Assembly (NCBI GenBank): GCA_949298005.1
Contig: CASFUN010000056.1
Coordinates: forward strand, 1-20,874
From: an uncultured Alphaproteobacteria bacterium
GTDB lineage: Bacteria > Pseudomonadota > Alphaproteobacteria > Rickettsiales > UBA1997
Reading direction: 5' to 3'
DNA length: 20,874 nucleotides
Made by a program: the position numbers and the translations under genes. Under the pieces are notes generated by a model. It made no database searches, had not been told where the DNA came from, and worked only from the letters and a program-made list of their open reading frames with translations. This document shows, piece by piece, positions 8,197 through 15,059 of this stretch. Each line of letters opens with the position of its first letter. The stretch's first letter is position 1.

Positions 8197-9069
8197 ATGT
8201 CACTAAAAATGTATAAACAGGGTATTACTGAAAATTTTGGAAAGAACACAATAGACTATAAACTACCAAGGGCTGGTGTAGCTATACATCCAACCGCTAT
8301 AGTTAGTAATAATGCAAAAATAGGAGAAGGTACTATCATAGGAGCTTTTTGTGTTATAGGTGATAATGTTGTGATAGGTAAAAATTGCGAAATAAAACCA
8401 CATGTTGTGATAGATGGTTATACAACCATAGGAGATAATAATAAAATATTTTCTTTTGCAGTTATAGGGCAAGAACCTCAAGACCTTAAATATGCCGGAG
8501 AAAAATCAAAAATAAAAATAGGTAATAATAATAGAATTAGAGAACATTGCACAATACATCCAGGTACCAAGGGTGACAAAATGATTACAAAAGTTGGGAA
8601 TAATAATTTACTTATGGTTAATACACATGTTGCTCATGATTGTAGCATAGGCAATAATTGTATTTTAGCTAATAATGTTACGTTAGGTGGTCATGTACAC
8701 ATAGGAAATTATTCAGTTATTGGTGGTATGTCAGCAGTACATCAAAAAGTTCATATAGGTAAACATTCTATGATAGGTGGTATGACAGCAGTTGAGTATG
8801 ATGTTATACCTTATGGTGTTGTAGTTGAAGAAAGAACAACTAGTTTAGAAGGTATTAACATTATAGGACTTAAGAGACGAAATTTTACAAAAAAGGACAT
8901 GAATAATTTAAGATCTTTCTATAAAGAGTTATTTTGCTCAAGTTCTGGTAACATTTTTGACATAATAAGTAATATAAAAGAAAAATACATAGATTCAAAA
9001 GTTGTTATAGATATAATAAATTTTATCTCTAGAGAATCTAAAAGACATTTTATTACTAAAAGAAAATGA
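8197..9069 (+). CDS. lpxA: UDP-N-acetylglucosamine acyltransferase (lipid A, first step)
   Basis: Cytosolic trimeric enzyme that transfers a 3-hydroxyacyl chain from acyl carrier protein to UDP-GlcNAc, the first step of lipid A synthesis. The body is a left-handed beta helix of hexapeptide repeats (IGEGTIIGAFCVIGDN and many more) from about residue 31 to 210, then a helical C-terminal domain. The catalytic His is H147 in NTHVAHDC (E. coli H125). At 290 residues it is longer than the usual 262. About 22 residues precede the IHPTAIV that normally begins near residue 8, and no in-frame start closer to it exists, only an ATG at 8209. There is no Shine-Dalgarno. The stop overlaps the start of lpxI (ATGA, 9066-9069). 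lpxD, fabZ and lpxB, frequent neighbours, are absent. Confidence 0.94.
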   Translation: MSLKMYKQGITENFGKNTIDYKLPRAGVAIHPTAIVSNNAKIGEGTIIGAFCVIGDNVVIGKNCEIKPHVVIDGYTTIGDNNKIFSFAVIGQEPQDLKYAGEKSKIKIGNNNRIREHCTIHPGTKGDKMITKVGNNNLLMVNTHVAHDCSIGNNCILANNVTLGGHVHIGNYSVIGGMSAVHQKVHIGKHSMIGGMTAVEYDVIPYGVVVEERTTSLEGINIIGLKRRNFTKKDMNNLRSFYKELFCSSSGNIFDIISNIKEKYIDSKVVIDIINFISRESKRHFITKRK

Positions 9070-9878
9070 ATAAAATAGGCCTTATAGCTGGTTTAGGTGA
9101 TTTACCGAATAATATTATAGATTATTGTAATGATAATAAAGTAGATGTTTATGTTGTTTTATTGAAAGATTTTGCAAATAAAAAGAATTACAATTGCAAA
9201 AATTACATAAAAACAGGTATAGGACGTGTAGGAAAAATAATCAGATTTTTTAGAAAAAACAAAATCACTGATATAGTTTTCGCAGGTGGAATAAAAAGAC
9301 CATCATTATCAAGCATTTTTGTCGATTTTAAGGGATTTTTTTTACTAAAAAGAATACTTAAAAACAATAAATTAGGTGATAATAGTGTTTCGGAAATAAT
9401 AGTAGAATTTCTTGAAAAGAACGGTATAAATGTCTTACAGGTAGATGATATACTTAAAGATTGTAAAATTAACAAAGGCTTCAACACAAGTTTAGAATTT
9501 GATAAGGAATATTTAGAAGATATTAGACTAGGAAAGGAATTATTAGAAAGATTAAGCGATTTTGATGTAGGTCAAAGTGTAGTAGTCCAACAAAAAAATA
9601 TCATAGGTATAGAAGGTGCCGAAGGTACAGCCAACCTAATAAAAAGATGTGGTAGTATAAAATACAAAAAAGGAAGAAAACCAATTCTAATTAAGATAAA
9701 AAAAATTGGGCAAACCAATAAAATAGATTTACCATCAATAGGACCAAATACCATAGAACAATTACATAAAAATGGTTTTGCTGGTTTAGTTTTAGACCAT
9801 CAAAATTGCATAATAATTAACAAATATAATACTTTAAAAGTATCAGAAAAAATGGGAATCTTTGTATTTGGAGTATAA
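9066..9878 (+). CDS. lpxI: UDP-2,3-diacylglucosamine pyrophosphatase LpxI
   Basis: Hydrolyses UDP-2,3-diacyl-GlcN to lipid X and UMP, the lipid A step that LpxH performs in E. coli. LpxI (DUF1009) is the form used by most alphaproteobacteria. The 270 residues match the family length. Conserved features are the N-terminal IGLIAGLGDLP, the central DVGQSVVVQQKNIIGIEGAEGT, and the C-terminal DLPSIGPNTIEQLHKNGFAG followed by GIFVFG. It is translationally coupled to lpxA by a 4-base overlap. The frame closes at TAA just before the hairpin at 9881. Confidence 0.93.
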   Translation: MNKIGLIAGLGDLPNNIIDYCNDNKVDVYVVLLKDFANKKNYNCKNYIKTGIGRVGKIIRFFRKNKITDIVFAGGIKRPSLSSIFVDFKGFFLLKRILKNNKLGDNSVSEIIVEFLEKNGINVLQVDDILKDCKINKGFNTSLEFDKEYLEDIRLGKELLERLSDFDVGQSVVVQQKNIIGIEGAEGTANLIKRCGSIKYKKGRKPILIKIKKIGQTNKIDLPSIGPNTIEQLHKNGFAGLVLDHQNCIIINKYNTLKVSEKMGIFVFGV

Positions 9879-9880
9879 AC

Positions 9881-9904
9881 TGACCACACCCACTAGTGTG
9901 GTCA
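9881..9904 (+). terminator. Hairpin after lpxI, probable terminator
   Basis: TGACCACAC and GTGTGGTCA form a perfect 9-base stem around a 6-base loop, beginning 2 bases after the lpxI stop. The following sequence is only moderately T-rich (TTCTAT), so the terminator may be weak. The hairpin also lies immediately before the strong Shine-Dalgarno at 9911-9918. Confidence 0.55.
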
Positions 9905-9926
9905 TTCTATAAAGGAGGCAAACTTA

Positions 9927-10013
9927 TTGTATATGGCTTTTATTAAAATGCAAGTAATAATATTTATTATGTTTATAAGCATGAATAAATATTACCAAAT
10001 ATTAATTGAGTAA
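9927..10013 (+). CDS. Possible small hydrophobic peptide with a very strong Shine-Dalgarno
   Basis: AAAGGAGG (9911-9918) is the best ribosome binding site in the window, better than those of the conserved genes. Eight bases later TTG (9927) opens a 28-codon frame; an in-frame ATG follows at 9933. The product is almost wholly hydrophobic (MAFIKMQVIIFIMFISM) with a polar end NKYYQILIE, so it could be a single membrane segment. It lies between the lpxI hairpin and the convergent end of mrdA. I know no family for it. It could be a membrane micropeptide, a type I toxin-like peptide, or a remnant. The ribosome binding site is the main support. Confidence 0.3.
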   Translation: MYMAFIKMQVIIFIMFISMNKYYQILIE

Positions 10014-10023
10014 AAAACGGTAG

Positions 10024-10032
10024 TGATATAAT
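10024..10032 (+). promoter_or_regulatory. Consensus extended -10 in the lpxI-mrdA spacer
   Basis: TGATATAAT is a perfect extended -10, with a weak TTGAGT 15 bases upstream. Transcription would start near 10039 and run toward mrdA, antisense to its 3' end. A run of seven T lies at 10098-10104, so a short RNA of about 65 bases is possible. No gene is visible on the plus strand here. Confidence 0.3.
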
Positions 10033-10123
10033 TTTATAAAGGCAAAGAAATTAGCAATTTAATACTTTTAATGAATCACAGTAGCTGGGAACTAAAGTTT
10101 TTTTGCGTTAAACAATATTCATA

Positions 10124-11965
10124 TTATATGTTATTATCTATGATGAATTTTAATATATCTATAGCTACCGGAGCGGCAGAAATGCTACCTCCACCACCAT
10201 GTTCAATAACAACAGCTATGGCATATTTTGGTTTATCATAAGGAGCAAAACCGACAAATATTCCATGATTTTGATATTTGTCTTCTAATTTTTCACCAGC
10301 CTGTAATTGTTTCTCCATTCGTTCCTTAGCCTCAAGTGATATAACTTGTGCAGTACCGGTTTTGCCTGATATTTGATAATTTTTCTTGGTTTTTATCCAA
10401 GAAGCCGTTCCATATTTTCCATTAACTACATCAAACATTCCTTGTTTTACTATATTAATAGTTTTTTCTCTAAACATAGGTTCGCTACTGATGTATAAAT
10501 TCAAATTATAGTCCCTCAACGGACTATTATATATAATAAATGGTTTTATAGGATAACCATTATTAACTATTCTAGCTATCATAGTAGCTAACTGTAGTGG
10601 ATTTGCTAAAACATAGCCTTGTCCTATAGACATATTTATAGTATCCCCTTTAGTCCATACATCATTATAATATTCTTTTTTCCAGCTAGGATTTGGTAAT
10701 ATTCCATTATTATATTCAGGAAGGTTTATATCAAATAATTCACCTATACCTAACTTTTGAGCAATATTATATATGTTATTTACACCAGCAAATACACCTA
10801 AATTAGCAAAAAATATATTACAAGATCTTTCTATGGCTTGTATTATATCTATTTTTCCATGGCCACCTTTTTTCCAACATCTAAAATCTAGTTTTTTACT
10901 TACCTTCATGGAACCTTTACAATCTACCTTTTTATTCTCATCCCATCCATTTTCTAAAGCAGCTATAGCAACTATTGGTTTAAATGTCGAACCCATAGCA
11001 TATAAAGCACTTATTGTTTTATTATAAAGTGGTTTCTTCTCATTATTAACCAAATCTGACCACTCTTTACTTGAAATACCATCTACAAAATTATTTACAT
11101 CAAAAGACGGATTAGAAACCAACGACACTATTTCGCCAGTTGTGACATCAATAACAACAACTGCAGCGCTCATATTTGAAACTCTATTATATATGAACTG
11201 TTGCAAATTAAGATCTAGAGTCAATTTTAAATCACTTCCCTTTTCTGGCTCACTTCTTTCTATTTCTCTTATAGGTAAATTGTAAGCATCAACCTCAATT
11301 TTTTTATATCCTGGCTTACCAGTAAGTTTTGAGTTAAAATATAATTCTAAGCCATTTTTACCAATTTTATAGTAAGGATGCATAAGAATATTTTTCCTAA
11401 TTTTTTTTGATAGTTTTTTAATTTCAGCATCAATAGGTGCAGCTACATAACCAGTTATATGAGCGAATTCTTTTGCATACAAATATTCTCTAACATAACC
11501 TTCCTCTATTGATAAATCTCTCAATTTATAAGAATTTAGTGAAATCTTAGTTAGCTCATCCCAAGTCAGATTATTAATAATAGAAACAACCTGTTTATCT
11601 TTGTTATTTTTAAGTTGTTTTGCTAGTTTTTGCTGTCTTTCTTGATTTAAGTCTAATATTTCTATTAAATTTTTTACTGCATCAGATTTCTTATTACTTT
11701 TATAAAATATTAATTCATAACTATTTCTGTTATTCGTGAGTCTATTGTTCTTCCTATCTAATATATTGCCTCTTATCGGTGGTATTACTCCAACTTTTAT
11801 TCTATTATTCTCAGATCTATTCTTAAGCTCATTGAAGCTAAGTATCTGCAGAAAAAACAATCTATAAATTAGTAATGCTATCAGTAATATTATTGGCACA
11901 AGAGAGATTAAAATTCTTTTTATAAAAATTACACCTTTAGCATGCTCTTCAAGTAAACTAGACAT
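10124..11965 (-). CDS. mrdA: Penicillin-binding protein 2 (cell elongation transpeptidase)
   Basis: Class B PBP that crosslinks peptidoglycan in the elongasome with RodA, MreC and MreD. It has 613 residues, normal length. Residues 15-40 form the single N-terminal membrane anchor. The pedestal domain contains PPIRGNILDR. The transpeptidase domain has all three active-site motifs: S326-T-F-K329, S381-C-N383 and K535-T-G. It starts inside the end of mreD (8-base overlap). rodA, which usually follows mrdA, is not downstream; the convergent lpxI region is. A rod-shaped, wall-making cell is implied, so reduction has not gone as far as wall loss. Confidence 0.95.
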   Translation of the reverse strand: MSSLLEEHAKGVIFIKRILISLVPIILLIALLIYRLFFLQILSFNELKNRSENNRIKVGVIPPIRGNILDRKNNRLTNNRNSYELIFYKSNKKSDAVKNLIEILDLNQERQQKLAKQLKNNKDKQVVSIINNLTWDELTKISLNSYKLRDLSIEEGYVREYLYAKEFAHITGYVAAPIDAEIKKLSKKIRKNILMHPYYKIGKNGLELYFNSKLTGKPGYKKIEVDAYNLPIREIERSEPEKGSDLKLTLDLNLQQFIYNRVSNMSAAVVVIDVTTGEIVSLVSNPSFDVNNFVDGISSKEWSDLVNNEKKPLYNKTISALYAMGSTFKPIVAIAALENGWDENKKVDCKGSMKVSKKLDFRCWKKGGHGKIDIIQAIERSCNIFFANLGVFAGVNNIYNIAQKLGIGELFDINLPEYNNGILPNPSWKKEYYNDVWTKGDTINMSIGQGYVLANPLQLATMIARIVNNGYPIKPFIIYNSPLRDYNLNLYISSEPMFREKTINIVKQGMFDVVNGKYGTASWIKTKKNYQISGKTGTAQVISLEAKERMEKQLQAGEKLEDKYQNHGIFVGFAPYDKPKYAIAVVIEHGGGGSISAAPVAIDILKFIIDNNI

Positions 11966-12470
11966 AATTTTTTAATTTCTTATATATAAAATATATAAAA
12001 TAGCTAGCAAGTATATCTCTAAGCCAAGTTGCAAGCATTATATTTGTTGGATAAAAACTGTTTTTATAAAAAGAAATTATAAACCATACAAATAATAGGT
12101 AAAAAAATAAAAAAATACCAACATCTCGCACAAAATAAAATAAACTATTATCGTCCAAAAAGTACATTCTAAATTGTTGAACTATTTTATTTGATAATAG
12201 GAGAGCTAAACTAGACACACCTAGTGGTAAATGTTCAATCGTATCAATTATCAATCCAAAGACGAAAAAGTTATTTTGCGTTATATTTATAAATTCAAAA
12301 TCATCATCTATCCAAGATATAACTAAAAATATAAATATAATATTAAAATCAGGAAAAAGCCTAATAAAATTAAAAATTTTACCTGGCATTTTAGTAAATA
12401 AAGTTAATGTGATAAAAATTGAATATATAATAATATACTTAATAAATAAATTTATTTTATTTTGGATCAT
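11958..12470 (-). CDS. mreD: Rod shape-determining protein MreD
   Basis: Small integral membrane protein of the elongasome. The 170 residues are almost all hydrophobic segments (about five to six) and include FGLIIDTIEHLPLGVSSLAL, which matches the conserved Gly-Leu-x-x-Asp ... Pro-Leu-Gly block of MreD. Sequence divergence is high, as is usual for the family. It overlaps both neighbours: its start shares a base with the aroK stop (TAATG) and its end overlaps mrdA. mreB and mreC, which normally precede mreD, are absent. Their place is taken by the shikimate-kinase-like gene. Confidence 0.85.
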   Translation of the reverse strand: MIQNKINLFIKYIIIYSIFITLTLFTKMPGKIFNFIRLFPDFNIIFIFLVISWIDDDFEFINITQNNFFVFGLIIDTIEHLPLGVSSLALLLSNKIVQQFRMYFLDDNSLFYFVRDVGIFLFFYLLFVWFIISFYKNSFYPTNIMLATWLRDILASYFIYFIYKKLKNYV

Positions 12471-13030
12471 TAATTCATTTCATCATAATTATTTATATAA
12501 TCACTTATCAACTGCATTATAACATTTATAGTAGTATCTTTACTCAAATAAGTTGTATTAACTACTATGTCAGCTGTACTATATATATTATGTTTAGATT
12601 CATATATATCTGTCATAATACTGGCCTTATCTTTTCCTTCCAAAGCCGGTCTACTATTTCTTCTTTCAACTCTTTTTATCAAAATATCCAAGTCAACATC
12701 AAGAAAAACAGATATTGCTTTTTCTTTTATCATCTGTCTGATTTCTGAATCATCAAACGCATTTCCACCTATTGATAAAACTTGAGGTTTTGTAGTCTTT
12801 AATATTTTTTTTATAGTTAATTTTTCAATCTCTTTAAAATATTCTTCACCTTTTTCTTCAAAAAGTTCAGACGCTGTAAGATTTTCCGTTTTTTCTATTT
12901 CTCTATCTGAATCTATAAATTTTAACCCTAATTTTTGTGCTAATCCAAAACCAGTTGTTGTTTTCCCAGCCCCCATCATTCCAATCAAAACTATTGTCCT
13001 TCTGCGAGATGGATGTAATATCTCTTCCAT
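12470..13030 (-). CDS. aroK: Shikimate-kinase family protein with altered substrate-site residues
   Basis: By family, phosphorylates shikimate with ATP in the chorismate pathway. It has 186 residues with a complete Walker A (GMMGAGKTT, residues 17-25), the shikimate-binding DSD (D42 equals M. tuberculosis D34) and the lid Arg-Pro (R127-P128). Three substrate-site positions differ from the family: the Arg of F-R-x-x-E is K66, the third Gly of the GGG loop is N90 (IGGNAF), and the Arg of R-x-P-x-Y is K146, with its Pro also replaced (KHNIY). It may be a working but drifted enzyme or one with a changed substrate. aroB, the common neighbour, is absent; mreD follows with a one-base overlap. The sequence clearly places it in the AroK fold. 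Confidence 0.82.
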   Translation of the reverse strand: MEEILHPSRRRTIVLIGMMGAGKTTTGFGLAQKLGLKFIDSDREIEKTENLTASELFEEKGEEYFKEIEKLTIKKILKTTKPQVLSIGGNAFDDSEIRQMIKEKAISVFLDVDLDILIKRVERRNSRPALEGKDKASIMTDIYESKHNIYSTADIVVNTTYLSKDTTINVIMQLISDYINNYDEMN

Positions 13031-13093
13031 TTTTCAATTTTAGTTTGACCATAAAAAAATAAAAATACTTGAATATTTTCCTAATAGGGAAAT

Positions 13094-13128
13094 AATTTAC
13101 TAAATAAGTACTTAATTTACTATATAAC
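13094..13128. repeat. Two-copy direct repeat in the aroK-tsaB divergent spacer
   Basis: AATTTACTAAATAAG (13094-13108) and AATTTACTATATAAC (13114-13128) match at 13 of 15 bases and start 20 bases apart, close to two helical turns. The second copy overlaps the candidate aroK -10. This spacing would suit a regulator binding two sites on one DNA face, but in AT-rich DNA chance is a real alternative. Confidence 0.35.
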
Positions 13129-13148
13129 TTTTTATTTAAAATAGTCAA
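13119..13148 (-). promoter_or_regulatory. Candidate promoter of aroK-mreD-mrdA
   Basis: On the minus strand TTGACT (13148-13143) and TATAGT (13124-13119) are spaced by 18 bases. The -35 lies directly against the tsaB start codon, so the two divergent units share this DNA. The -10 overlaps the second copy of the direct repeat at 13094-13128. Confidence 0.5.
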
Positions 13149-13149
13149 T

Positions 13150-13752
13150 ATGAACATATTAACAATAGATACTGCTGACAAGGATTCGATAATTATTTTA
13201 CAGCAAAAGAATGAATTAATCGACTATATAACTTTAGAAAATAATAAACATACGGAAACATTGTTAACTGACATTGAAGACATTCTTTCAAGAAACAACT
13301 TAGATTATAAAAATCTAGATAGTATTTCTATTGTAAATGGCCCAGGCAGTTTTATGGGTTTAAAAATATCCGTAAGTACAGCAAAAGCTATTTTATGTAC
13401 AATGCCAAGCATAAAGATTATAACAAATAACGTATTTGAAATAATATCATACAACAAAAAATATGATTTTATTGTATTAGATGCAGGTTTAGATAGTTTT
13501 TATATTTCCAACAAAGATAATAATTACTCCTATACAAAAAAAGACATGTTTCATCCTAATAAAGATGAAATAATAATAACAAATTTATCAGAAATTGTAG
13601 ATTTTTTAAAAGAAAATAATATTATTTATTCAAGTTATATAAAAACTAATGTGGTTAACTTAAATTACCTAAAATATTGTAACAACATTTTTAAAAATGA
13701 AGAACTTACACCTTTATACATTAGGAAACCGCAAATAAATAAAAAAACATGA
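13150..13752 (+). CDS. tsaB: tRNA threonylcarbamoyladenosine biosynthesis protein TsaB
   Basis: Scaffold partner of TsaD in the complex that adds threonylcarbamoyl to A37 of ANN-decoding tRNAs. It has 200 residues of the ASKHA fold. MNILTIDTAD is the phosphate-1-like start. NNKHTETLL is the equivalent of the H-S-E-x-L-L region. The signature NGPGSFMGLKISVSTAKA follows at about residues 63-80. It is short at the C-terminus compared with E. coli (231), as often seen. It overlaps recR by 4 bases (ATGA, 13749-13752) and leads a four-gene operon. With miaB at 17672 it gives two tRNA A37 modification genes in the window. Confidence 0.9.
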   Translation: MNILTIDTADKDSIIILQQKNELIDYITLENNKHTETLLTDIEDILSRNNLDYKNLDSISIVNGPGSFMGLKISVSTAKAILCTMPSIKIITNNVFEIISYNKKYDFIVLDAGLDSFYISNKDNNYSYTKKDMFHPNKDEIIITNLSEIVDFLKENNIIYSSYIKTNVVNLNYLKYCNNIFKNEELTPLYIRKPQINKKT

Positions 13753-14345
13753 GTAAAAACTACATAATAAATAATCTAGTTGACGCTCTGCAGAAATTAC
13801 CATCTATCGGTCAAAGAAATGCAAAACGTTTAACTATAAATATATTACAAAATAAGGAAGAACTCATAAAACCATTAATAGGCGCTCTAAATGAAGCGTA
13901 TATTAAAATAAAAAAATGTGAATTATGCGGCAATTTTTCCACAGAAAATCTATGCGAAATATGTTCTAGTGAAAAAAGAGACAAAAAAACAATTTGTATA
14001 ATAGAAAATGTAGCTGATTTATGGGCTATAGAAAATTTAAATATCTATAACGGTGTTTATCATATTCTAGATGGTACTTTGTCAGCAATTGAAGGAAGAG
14101 GTATAGAAGTATTGAAATTAGATAGATTAATTAATAAGATTAAGAACGATAGCGTTAAGGAAGTTATAATTGCCACAAATCCAACAATTGATGGCCAAAC
14201 AACTGCTTTCTATATAGCTAGTAATTTGGAGGAGTTTGATTTAAAAATAACTCAACCTGCGCTTGGTGTACCTATGGGTAGCGAATTAAATTATTTAGAT
14301 GATAGCACCCTAGATATAGCATTTAAAAACAAAAGGGAATTTTAA
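13749..14345 (+). CDS. recR: Recombination mediator RecR
   Basis: Ring-forming partner of RecO (and RecF) that helps load RecA at gaps. It has 198 residues, standard length. The N-terminal helix-hairpin-helix is LQKLPSIGQRNAKRL. The C4 zinc finger uses C57, C60, C69 and C72. The Toprim domain starts at ICIIENVADLWAIE and runs on through VIIATNPTIDGQTTA and QPALGVPMGSELNYLDD. It is usually paired with dnaX and ybaB; here it lies between tsaB (4-base overlap) and a HAD phosphatase (6-base gap). Confidence 0.96.
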   Translation: MSKNYIINNLVDALQKLPSIGQRNAKRLTINILQNKEELIKPLIGALNEAYIKIKKCELCGNFSTENLCEICSSEKRDKKTICIIENVADLWAIENLNIYNGVYHILDGTLSAIEGRGIEVLKLDRLINKIKNDSVKEVIIATNPTIDGQTTAFYIASNLEEFDLKITQPALGVPMGSELNYLDDSTLDIAFKNKREF

Positions 14346-14351
14346 GTTATT

Positions 14352-15056
14352 ATGAAAATAGATATATTTGTTATTGATTTTGATTCTACATTCGTTGATG
14401 GTGAATCAATCAACATGATGATAGAAATCGCTCTGAAAAATCATGCTAGAAAAAAAGATATGTATAGCAAACTAGCTGTTTTATGTGACCTATGTATGAA
14501 AAGTGAAATATCTTTTAAAGACAATTTTAAAATAAAAATTGAGATTGTTAAATCAGCTCTAAAGGAAGAACATCTTCTAAAAGTAGCAAAAATTTTGAAT
14601 GAAAAAGTTTCACCAGATATATTAAAAATATTAGATAAAGCAAAAGAACTTAACAAAAAAATAATAGTTGTTGGTAATGGTTTTAAGATAGTTATGAAGG
14701 ATATAATGGAAAAATATGGTATAGAAATATACTTCGCAAATAAGCATGAGATAGACAGAAACGGTTTTATAATTGGTTTTGATGAAACAAACCCAATGGC
14801 AAATGATAATGGAAAAGAAAATGTAATAAAGTTCTTAAAAAATGTAAATGTTATACAACCTGAAGAAAAAATAATCATGATAGGTGACGGCATGTCAGAT
14901 TTATTTGTTTATAAAAATCATATATCGGATTATTTCTTAAATTTTGCTATAAATAAAAATAGAAAACTTAAAAAACATAAAATAGACGATGACCAAAATT
15001 TTATAATTTGTCGAAAGCCAGAAGAGATAGATGAGTTTGTAAAATTAATAGAATAA
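14352..15056 (+). CDS. HAD-family phosphatase, SerB-like, with altered motif II
   Basis: A 234-residue HAD-superfamily protein with the layout of phosphoserine phosphatases. Motif I is D9-F-D11-S-T, with the nucleophile and the acid-base Asp and the Ser-Thr typical of SerB-like enzymes. Residues 15-70 form a small helical cap. Motif III is K155 in NGKENVIKFL. Motif IV is GDGMSD (178-183). Motif II normally supplies Ser or Thr (I/V-S-G-G-F in SerB). Here it reads V-G108-N-G-F, so the hydroxyl is missing. The substrate is uncertain: phosphoserine is one option, another small phosphomonoester is equally possible. It lies 6 bases after recR and 3 bases before the glycosylase gene, so co-expression with repair genes is likely. 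Confidence 0.75.
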   Translation: MKIDIFVIDFDSTFVDGESINMMIEIALKNHARKKDMYSKLAVLCDLCMKSEISFKDNFKIKIEIVKSALKEEHLLKVAKILNEKVSPDILKILDKAKELNKKIIVVGNGFKIVMKDIMEKYGIEIYFANKHEIDRNGFIIGFDETNPMANDNGKENVIKFLKNVNVIQPEEKIIMIGDGMSDLFVYKNHISDYFLNFAINKNRKLKKHKIDDDQNFIICRKPEEIDEFVKLIE

Positions 15057-15059
15057 TAA

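Noticed and set aside
12903..13181. A 92-codon minus-strand frame across the aroK start
   Set aside because: It overlaps the well-supported aroK N-terminus in another frame, crosses the divergent promoter region and has no recognisable motif.
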